27,669 bases of DNA from a virus. The translations under genes and the position numbers were made by a program. Where the stretch lies: positions 1 to 27,669 of the IMG/VR virus record IMGVR_UViG_3300021964_000406; one strand, given 5' to 3'. Position 1 is the first letter of the stretch. The number at the start of each line of letters is the position of its first letter. The notes below the pieces were generated by a model. It was not told where the DNA came from. It worked only from the letters and a program-made list of their open reading frames with translations, and did no database searches. This document shows positions 23,054-27,669 of this stretch, piece after piece.

Positions 23054-23303
23054 CTATCTCTTGTGATGCTACATGAGCTGCATAAGCATCTTTAATTGCT
23101 TGTGTGTGTACTGCATTACAAACAGCCTGCACTTCTGCGCTTTCACCTGTGATGTCAGCGTCAGGTGCTACAGTGTGTCTGTGAAAAGTACGACTAATCT
23201 CAACGCCATCACGCTTGATGACTGTTGCGGTGCGCACTTGAACGTGCTTGAAGTCACCTACAACTTCTATTTTGTCTTGGATTGTTTCTTCTGTTAGTGC
23301 CAT
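23049..23303 (-). CDS. Small conserved phage protein of unknown function (84 aa)
   Basis: The product begins MALTEETIQDKIEVVGDFKH and continues VQVRTATVIKRDGVEISRTF, HRHTVAPDAD and ending AVHTQAIKDAYAAHVASQ. I recognise this type as a small conserved protein found beside tail-fibre genes in many marine phages; the 'VQVRTATVIxxDGxEISRxFHRH' block is distinctive. It probably forms a small beta sheet plus a C-terminal helix. Its role is unknown. An AGGAAAT ribosome site precedes the start. The DNA looks richer in G and C than its neighbours, as does the gene before it, hinting that the two moved together. Confidence 0.72.
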   Translation of the reverse strand: MALTEETIQDKIEVVGDFKHVQVRTATVIKRDGVEISRTFHRHTVAPDADITGESAEVQAVCNAVHTQAIKDAYAAHVASQEIV

Positions 23304-23330
23304 TTTTATTTCCTATGGATGGACTGACTG

Positions 23331-23348
23331 CCTGATAATCCAATCAGG
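23331..23348 (-). other. Short intergenic hairpin after the 228-aa DYEEGTWTP gene
   Basis: CCTGAT and ATCAGG form an exact 6-bp stem with a 6-base loop immediately after the TAA stop. There is no T run behind it, so it is not a standard intrinsic terminator; it could protect or process the mRNA end. Confidence 0.35.
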
Positions 23349-24035
23349 TTACGATGTGAAGTAAGTAAATGTTGTCCACAAATACATGCCAGCGGGTGCA
23401 CCATGCTGTGATGCTGACCATGCTCCGGCAGCGTTTATGTCATAAAAATTCAAAGTAGTGCCACCATTGCCCATATAAACACCTGTGTGTTCTCTACTAG
23501 CATTAGCACCCAGCAAAGAGTAAATCATACCCGCCGCCCCACCCGCACTAAAACCAGACGCTTGAGCAAACGGAAATGAATCAATGCTTACAGCACCGCT
23601 ATAACCAGTCATGTTTTTATTATCAAAATCCATTAAAACACTCACCTGATTGCCAATTTTTGTGTATACGCCATTGCCAGTAATTAGTGTACCCGGTTCG
23701 CTGCTTCCCCCCCTTATTCTTGGTGTCCAAGTGCCTTCTTCATAATCATCTAACTGATTAGCAGACGTTGTTCCACCGTTTAAATAGATTCCTGTTCCAA
23801 AGTATGCTGACTGAAATGATGCAGTGTTTGATCCAAGCGTATATGTATTAGCAGATCCTGGTATAATATTACCCATAATAGTTGCTGTATTACTAATGGT
23901 AGTTGCACCGGCCAACGTAATAGCAGTATTGGTTACAGTCACTCTATCAGCACCACCAGTTTCAAGTGTAAGGGTATCACTTCCTACACCTGATGTTAAA
24001 CCCGCAATTTTCTTTATGTTAAGTTGACTGCTCAT
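23349..24035 (-). CDS. Tail fibre protein with DYEEGTWTP C-terminal domain
   Basis: The 228-aa product begins MSSQLNIKKIAGLTSGVGSD. It has a beta-repeat middle (TISNTATIMGNIIPGSANTY, LGSNTASFQSAYFGTGIYLN) and then the widespread marine-phage motif LDDYEEGTWTPRIRG at about residue 95. GNGVYTKIGNQVSVLMDFD and a final LYLWTTFTYF-like strand region (MYLWTTFTYFTS) follow. Proteins with this motif are fibre or tail-spike tips whose C-terminal domain is thought to face the host. Its start overlaps the stop of the 179-aa gene by 4 bases (ATGA), so the two are probably a base-and-tip pair. The C-terminal half is visibly richer in G/C than its surroundings, suggesting domain exchange. Confidence 0.75.
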   Translation of the reverse strand: MSSQLNIKKIAGLTSGVGSDTLTLETGGADRVTVTNTAITLAGATTISNTATIMGNIIPGSANTYTLGSNTASFQSAYFGTGIYLNGGTTSANQLDDYEEGTWTPRIRGGSSEPGTLITGNGVYTKIGNQVSVLMDFDNKNMTGYSGAVSIDSFPFAQASGFSAGGAAGMIYSLLGANASREHTGVYMGNGGTTLNFYDINAAGAWSASQHGAPAGMYLWTTFTYFTS

Positions 24036-24571
24036 AGTATCGATAAGTATCCATTAACTGTTAATGTTGTTGAAGCATCTACTGTAATAGGACCAGCTGC
24101 TGATGCATTCTCTGTTGTATTTATCTGCACGTTAGAAGTAAGTGTTTGTGAGTTAACTCTAAAGATATCACCAAGATTACCAGCATTACCTATAGTACCA
24201 TTATTACCTTTAAATTGTGAACCACCAAGCGATACACTAGCATCAATTTTGGCCTGAGTAATTGCTCCATCTTTTATTTGGCTTGTGTCAACCGAATTTG
24301 GTGCTGGCTCATTAAGACGAATGGCCGAATTATTATTTACAATATAGATTGTTTCACCTTGAATCGGTGCACCGGTAAATGTAAGGGTTGTTCCGTTTAC
24401 TGTATAAGCAACACCTGGCTCTTGACGAATATTACCAACAAATACTTCTATGATCTCTGGTCTTGAAATTGGATCACGCATAGTAAATTGAGTCGTTGTA
24501 CCATCACCAGTAAACGTCTGCTTATCGATAAAATCGAATCCGTTATTGAGCGGGTTGCCAAGATATGACAT
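24032..24571 (-). CDS. Tail fibre N-terminal/adaptor protein (179 aa)
   Basis: The product begins MSYLGNPLNNGFDFIDKQTF. It carries the classic marine fibre attachment domain: TGDGTTTQFTMRDPISRPE, VFVGNIRQEPGVAYTVNGTT, LTFTGAPIQGETIYIV, then DTSQIKDGAITQAKIDASVS. The C terminus (DASTTLTVNGYLSIL) is a short beta domain. The domain is the same type as the N-terminal part of the 216-aa adaptor at 18555-19205. It probably attaches a fibre to the tail. Its TGA overlaps the ATG of the 228-aa DYEEGTWTP protein (ATGA), supporting a base-and-tip pair. A GATAAATA motif near its 3' end might start transcripts for the next gene. Confidence 0.78.
   Translation of the reverse strand: MSYLGNPLNNGFDFIDKQTFTGDGTTTQFTMRDPISRPEIIEVFVGNIRQEPGVAYTVNGTTLTFTGAPIQGETIYIVNNNSAIRLNEPAPNSVDTSQIKDGAITQAKIDASVSLGGSQFKGNNGTIGNAGNLGDIFRVNSQTLTSNVQINTTENASAAGPITVDASTTLTVNGYLSIL
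24118..24125 (-). promoter_or_regulatory. Possible late promoter inside the 179-aa gene
   Basis: GATAAATA on the minus strand, about 83 bases before the ATG at 24035. It fits the NATAAATA pattern but lies in coding AT-rich DNA, so it may be chance. Confidence 0.3.
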
Positions 24572-24574
24572 TCA

Positions 24575-24910
24575 TTACGCTCCGTTTTGAATTAGCACTG
24601 ACATTACAGCATCTACTGCGCCAGCAGTGTTAGCCGATACTTTAATTGATTCACCATGGAGAACGATCTTCTGATCACCACCAATAGGAACTAAAGTAGA
24701 ACCTGCTGTAATAGGAGCATTTTTAATAATGAATGTATTGGCTGTATTAGATGCGTGAGCAACATCAACCAAAATAGCTGAGTTTGATTTATTTGAAATA
24801 GCCAAACCAATCACTGTAGAAACATTAGCACCTGGTGAGTTAAAGTTACCAACAGATGTTAATGACGTTCCTATATTTCTAGATGTGAATGTCCTGAATA
24901 TATTTGCCAT
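24575..24910 (-). CDS. Conserved marine phage virion protein (111 aa)
   Basis: The product begins MANIFRTFTSRNIGTSLTSV and contains VSTVIGLAISNKSNSAILVD, FIIKNAPITAGSTLVPIGGD, QKIVLHGESIKVSANTAG and AVMSVLIQNGA. I recognise the 'IFRTxTxRNxGT' opening and 'PxxxGxxLVPIGGDQKxVLxxGxxIKV' core from small structural proteins of T4-like marine phages. The pattern suggests a single small beta-sandwich, perhaps decorating fibre or baseplate. The function is not established to my knowledge. Its ribosome site (TTAGGAT) overlaps the last codons of the 228-aa fibre gene, and three bases separate the two. Confidence 0.72.
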   Translation of the reverse strand: MANIFRTFTSRNIGTSLTSVGNFNSPGANVSTVIGLAISNKSNSAILVDVAHASNTANTFIIKNAPITAGSTLVPIGGDQKIVLHGESIKVSANTAGAVDAVMSVLIQNGA

Positions 24911-24913
24911 CTT

Positions 24914-25600
24914 TTATCCTAATGCAATTGCAAATGCTAACGAGTCATCCCCTGACGAGTCAGCTGTTGTTTTTACTTCGTTAATAGCGCCGGAGATACT
25001 ATTACTTGTTGTATTTAGGCCGACCATCTCTGTTGTTCCAGTAATTCTTAAACGACCACTTATATTAGTATTGGCACCCAATAAGTTTGTATTGGCACTA
25101 TTGAATACAACTTTAGATGTTGTAATAGTAAGATTAGATCCTTGGATTAATGAATTTGCTGTTACGTTCAGCTGATTAGAAAAAATGTTTGTATTGGCAC
25201 CAGTAAATGTATTATTAGCTGATGCAAATGAAACTGTATTAGAAAACGTAACTGGACCTGTAAACTGAATGTCAGCACCAGAAAATTTTGTATTAGCTGA
25301 AACATTAAAGAAGTTTGTAAAGATGTTTGTATTAGACTGCTGACCGGTGAATGTTGCATTAGCACCAGCAATAATTACATTAGCAGTAAATGAAGCAGTA
25401 TTACCTGCAACATCTAATCTTGGACCATTGATAGTAGTATTAGCTGCAGTAAACGATACGTTAGCAAATAAATTGTTTGCATGTAACTGACTATCATTTC
25501 GAGTGAAAGAATTCAAACGAGCTGAGATAGTATTTGTTCTTCGACGCCAGGCGTCAAAGGTATTATCGAGTGCTACATTAGCTATAGGGCTACCTGCCAT
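24914..25600 (-). CDS. Repetitive tail fibre protein (228 aa)
   Basis: The product begins MAGSPIANVALDNTFDAWRR, with 'DNTFDAWRRRTNTISARLNS' being the common N-terminal helix of marine T4-like fibre proteins. It continues as an irregular repeat of about 10-13 residues (AANTTINGPRLDVAG, GANATFTGQQSNTNIF, ANTKFSGADIQFTG, ANNTFTGANTNIFSNQLNV, SANTNLLGANTNISG), which should form a beta-helix or triple-stranded shaft. It ends with a helical tail (SGAINEVKTTADSSGDDSLA). It lies between an 81-aa coiled-coil gene and the 111-aa virion gene with tiny gaps. It is likely a fibre shaft attached near the baseplate; the partner is unknown. Confidence 0.78.
   Translation of the reverse strand: MAGSPIANVALDNTFDAWRRRTNTISARLNSFTRNDSQLHANNLFANVSFTAANTTINGPRLDVAGNTASFTANVIIAGANATFTGQQSNTNIFTNFFNVSANTKFSGADIQFTGPVTFSNTVSFASANNTFTGANTNIFSNQLNVTANSLIQGSNLTITTSKVVFNSANTNLLGANTNISGRLRITGTTEMVGLNTTSNSISGAINEVKTTADSSGDDSLAFAIALG
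25000..25460 (-). repeat. Coding repeats of the 228-aa fibre shaft
   Basis: Short Asn-rich units (patterns such as ANTxFTGAN, ANTNIFSNxLNVxAN) recur every 10-13 residues. At DNA level GTATTGGCAC-like and GTATTAGC-like words recur on the plus strand. The repeats are degenerate and best read as structural periodicity of a fibre shaft. Confidence 0.6.
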
Positions 25601-25601
25601 T

Positions 25602-25847
25602 TTATTTCCTGTCTAGCAGTTGTCTCAACATATCTTTAATTTCATTCACTTCAGACTTTATACTATTTATTTCTTCATTCTGAGATTGATAAACTCTTTT
25701 TCTATTTCTATGAGCGTTTAGCGCATTTACATCTGTTGCTAGTAAAGCCTTACTATACACATTTCTTGTAAAACCCGGTTTTTCGGTTTGTACGTTTACA
25801 TGATGAACTTCAGGTTTGTTAATTAACGATTCATATTCTTCAGACAT
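25602..25847 (-). CDS. Small coiled-coil virion-region protein (81 aa)
   Basis: The product begins MSEEYESLINKPEVHHVNVQ, has a basic middle (VNALNAHRNRKRVYQSQNE) and ends with a probable coiled coil (EINSIKSEVNEIKDMLRQLL, hydrophobic heptad pattern from about residue 58). Small proteins with a C-terminal 'EIKxMLxxLL' coil recur in this place in marine T4-like phages. It may help oligomerise the next fibre or link it to the upstream structural protein. Its ATG overlaps the stop of the 535-aa gene (TAATG), and its stop lies in the AGGAAATAA ribosome site of the 228-aa fibre, so all three are probably coupled. Confidence 0.7.
   Translation of the reverse strand: MSEEYESLINKPEVHHVNVQTEKPGFTRNVYSKALLATDVNALNAHRNRKRVYQSQNEEINSIKSEVNEIKDMLRQLLDRK
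25664..25671 (-). promoter_or_regulatory. Possible late promoter inside the 81-aa gene
   Basis: AATAAATA on the minus strand, about 64 bases before the ATG of the 228-aa fibre gene. It fits the late pattern but lies within a coiled-coil coding segment in AT-rich DNA. Confidence 0.3.
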
Positions 25848-27454
25848 TAATCTACCGCTATTGCTCTAAAGTTTTTAATTCTTGGCACATCAGTTGGATT
25901 AGATCCATACATTGCAATCTTTACTGCAAACTGCTTAAAGTTATTATATGTTATACCTCCTGCAGTATATGTAATTGGATCTGGTGCTTGGAACTGATAC
26001 TCAATAAACTCATCTTCCTGTACAGATGCTGGAGCAGTACCAACTTCAGTACACAAAACATAAGGAAGATCATCAAAGTTTGTTTGATCTTCATCAGCCT
26101 TTGCTTTAACATACACAGCAAATTGTGAATGTGCTTTTCTGTATGCATCAAAAATAATTCTTACTGAGTTTGCATCAAAGCCATCTTCAAGTGTAATAAT
26201 TCTTGTAATATATTTTGAGATAATGTTACCACCTGATGGTGATGTTTCACCTGAAACAGTTGCTGTAGCAAGATTCGATCCTACAGGACTACCACCAGTA
26301 AATGTAATAGTAGGTGTTTCAATATATCCAGAACCTTTGTTAGTGAATACTAATCTTTCAACAGAATTTGAAGCTGCACTGTTAACAACCGCAACAGCTG
26401 TAGCAGTTACACCACTTGGACCAGTAGGTGCTGAAAAGGTAACTGTTGGAGCAGCTCTGTAATTAGAACCACCAAACAGATTAATAACACCAAGATCATT
26501 ACTGAGTTCTGCATTATTAAGTTCATTCTTAATGTATATAAAGTTCATACCTCTTTGATCAATGACAGGACTAACATCTGGATTATTAGACTTCAAAGTA
26601 GCTTGTACTGTAATAGCTCCATTAGCTTTAAAAATCTGTCTTGAAGTAAAGTAGTTTTCACCTTCAGGATTATAGTTACTAAAAGATGTAGATAGTGTAT
26701 TTGATGATTCAGGTGTTGTTTTGATTCTATAATCTATATCTGCTGTATCGTTAAAAGTAATATCATTTAGCTGGCCAAGTAAAAAATCATATCTAAAGCC
26801 ACCTGTGTTTAATTCTCTTCTTGTTGATGGGATGTCACCAACACTTCGGTGAATACCGTTAGCATTCATACCAAGTCTTGTGTCCAGTGTCATTTCTTGT
26901 GATTTAAATAATGCAACTTTATCTTCATCTGTAGTAAAATTTGCCTTGAAGATTTTAAACATCAGGTCTTGAGTGCTATCTGGTTCATATGTAGAAGAAT
27001 TTGAAGACTTAAAAAGAACACCGGAATAAGGTTGTCTTGTAATTTGAGTTTCTAAGCCAATTACCTTCTCACCTATTTGAGCTGTATAAACTCTATGATT
27101 ATCTGAGTTTGAATAAACTATTATAGCATACTCACCACCAGGAGCTAAATGTATTGGTGCATCAAAACTAAAGTCAGTTGGATTAGCTAGAATGTCATCT
27201 ATATCTGTTATAGTAGTAGGAACATTCACATTAGCAGGATTTACAGAGACATCTGATCCTGGTACAACTTCATCAGCTGATGGAAAACCATTCAACACTT
27301 CTCTGATTTCTAAGAATACAGGAAAACTATCATCCTTCTCTTGGAAGAACAATTGGATTTTAGTTAAAAATATTCCAAGAGGATGCTTACCACTATTCAC
27401 AAAGAATGTTTGGGCAAGAGAATCACCCCTATATAAGGTTGTACTTTGAGCCAT
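25847..27454 (-). CDS. Tail/baseplate-associated structural protein (535 aa, DUF4815-type region)
   Basis: The product begins MAQSTTLYRGDSLAQTFFVN. Its N-terminal domain (about 8-175) has GIFLTKIQLFFQEKDDSFPV, EIREVLNGFPSADEV, IHLAPGGEYAIIVYSNS, YTAQIGEK and SGVLFKSSNSSTY. The C-terminal domain (about 410-535) has SKYITRIITLEDGFDANSV and RIIFDAYRKAHSQFAVYVKA. These regions match parts of large structural tail proteins of marine T4-like phages that I associate with DUF4815. Between them lies a small two-strand repeat (LFGGSNYRAAPTVTF at about 326-340; NKGSGYIETPTITFTGG at about 372-388), a beta motif seen in other phage proteins. In cyanophages such regions often belong to much longer proteins, so this may be a shortened or split form. 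The ribosome site AAAGGAT overlaps the stop of the upstream fragment. Confidence 0.72.
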   Translation of the reverse strand: MAQSTTLYRGDSLAQTFFVNSGKHPLGIFLTKIQLFFQEKDDSFPVFLEIREVLNGFPSADEVVPGSDVSVNPANVNVPTTITDIDDILANPTDFSFDAPIHLAPGGEYAIIVYSNSDNHRVYTAQIGEKVIGLETQITRQPYSGVLFKSSNSSTYEPDSTQDLMFKIFKANFTTDEDKVALFKSQEMTLDTRLGMNANGIHRSVGDIPSTRRELNTGGFRYDFLLGQLNDITFNDTADIDYRIKTTPESSNTLSTSFSNYNPEGENYFTSRQIFKANGAITVQATLKSNNPDVSPVIDQRGMNFIYIKNELNNAELSNDLGVINLFGGSNYRAAPTVTFSAPTGPSGVTATAVAVVNSAASNSVERLVFTNKGSGYIETPTITFTGGSPVGSNLATATVSGETSPSGGNIISKYITRIITLEDGFDANSVRIIFDAYRKAHSQFAVYVKAKADEDQTNFDDLPYVLCTEVGTAPASVQEDEFIEYQFQAPDPITYTAGGITYNNFKQFAVKIAMYGSNPTDVPRIKNFRAIAVD

Positions 27455-27457
27455 TTT

Positions 27458-27669
27458 TTATCCTTTTAAAACCTTCATTCTTTCATCATAGAGATCATGG
27501 TCTGTAAAACATGCATGATCATAGTCGTTATAGAAATCCCTTAAAAATGTTTTGGTATTGTTTTCCTTTAACTCCATACCATGATACTTTGTATATCTTT
27601 TGTGTAAAGCTGTTTCACCAGTTACAGTATATACTAATTTACATCCTTCTTCTTTGGCCAAGTCCATAA
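27458..27669 (-). CDS. C-terminal fragment of an unidentified protein (cut at window edge)
   Basis: Seventy codons or fewer are visible. They read MDLAKEEGCKLVYTVTGETA, then LHKRYTKYHGMELKE and FYNDYDHACFTDHDLYDERM and end VLKG. The first visible Met at 27667 sits at the edge without room for a ribosome site, so it is probably internal and the gene continues to the right. The 'AKEEGCKLVYTVTGETALHK...YTKYHGMEL' pattern recalls the last helix and strand of a GNAT-type acetyltransferase, where a Tyr-rich segment follows a strand, but this is weak. It is unlike the Ser/Thr/Asn-rich fibre genes that follow. Its stop codon lies in the ribosome site of the 535-aa gene. Confidence 0.45.
   Translation of the reverse strand, partial: MDLAKEEGCKLVYTVTGETALHKRYTKYHGMELKENNTKTFLRDFYNDYDHACFTDHDLYDERMKVLKG

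Noticed and set aside
1-27669. Diversity-generating retroelement targeting the fibre tips
   Set aside because: No reverse transcriptase and no template/variable repeat pair with A-specific differences was seen; the direct repeats found are duplications with mostly wobble differences. A reverse transcriptase outside the window cannot be excluded.
1-27669. tRNA genes, CRISPR arrays, insertion sequences
   Set aside because: No cloverleaf-like segment, regularly spaced repeats or transposase-like protein was noticed; all gaps are too short for most of these.

Overview
The window looks like part of the late (virion structural) region of a T4-like marine myovirus. All recognisable genes lie on the minus strand and read from the right edge (27669) to the left edge (1). 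They are tightly packed: gaps run from a few bases to about 56 bp, and many stop and start codons touch or overlap. The left end fixes the family. Residues 247-1 read as a clear gp13 neck protein, followed by the first 247 codons of a gp14 neck protein cut by the window edge. The DNA is visibly AT-rich. The tail proteins (DYEEGTWTP, WIKNRDS, GIARRKTP, GDGTTTQFT motifs) are of the kind I know from marine T4-like phages of cyanobacteria and SAR11. The host itself cannot be read from this window.

Layout in transcription order (right to left). (1) 27669-24575: a cut-off C-terminal fragment, a 535-aa tail/baseplate-associated structural protein, an 81-aa coiled-coil protein, a 228-aa repetitive fibre protein and a 111-aa conserved virion protein. 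(2) 24571-21470: short fibre or adaptor genes (179, 228, 84, 175, 187 aa) and a 140-aa tail-fibre-assembly-like protein. (3) 21451-19216: a 2OG-Fe(II) oxygenase, an unrecognised 232-aa protein, and two small conserved phage proteins (161, 121 aa). (4) 19205-11208: a 216-aa fibre adaptor, then three related giant genes (747, 778, 746 aa). Each giant has two N-terminal carbohydrate-binding-like modules and an RCC1-like repeat region; a 168-aa orphan sits between the second and third. (5) 11174-1531: a 186-aa assembly-like protein, then a tandemly duplicated pair, each an adaptor (233 / 199 aa) plus a LamG-SPRY-LamG-SPRY giant (1279 / 1294 aa). (6) 1486-1: gp13 and gp14.

My reading is that a canonical T4-like block running from baseplate-associated genes to the neck has been filled with about 23 kb of fibre, adaptor, chaperone-like and candidate receptor-binding genes that grew by duplication and segment exchange. 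The most striking parts are the triple RCC1/carbohydrate-binding array, the duplicated adaptor-LamG/SPRY unit, and a short peptide shared exactly by adaptors standing before the two classes of giant protein, with the two DNA copies differing only at wobble positions. Candidate T4-type late promoters (NATAAATA) precede several of these groups. No tRNA, rRNA, CRISPR array, transposon, reverse transcriptase or plus-strand gene was seen, and there is no gene-free stretch above about 60 bp.
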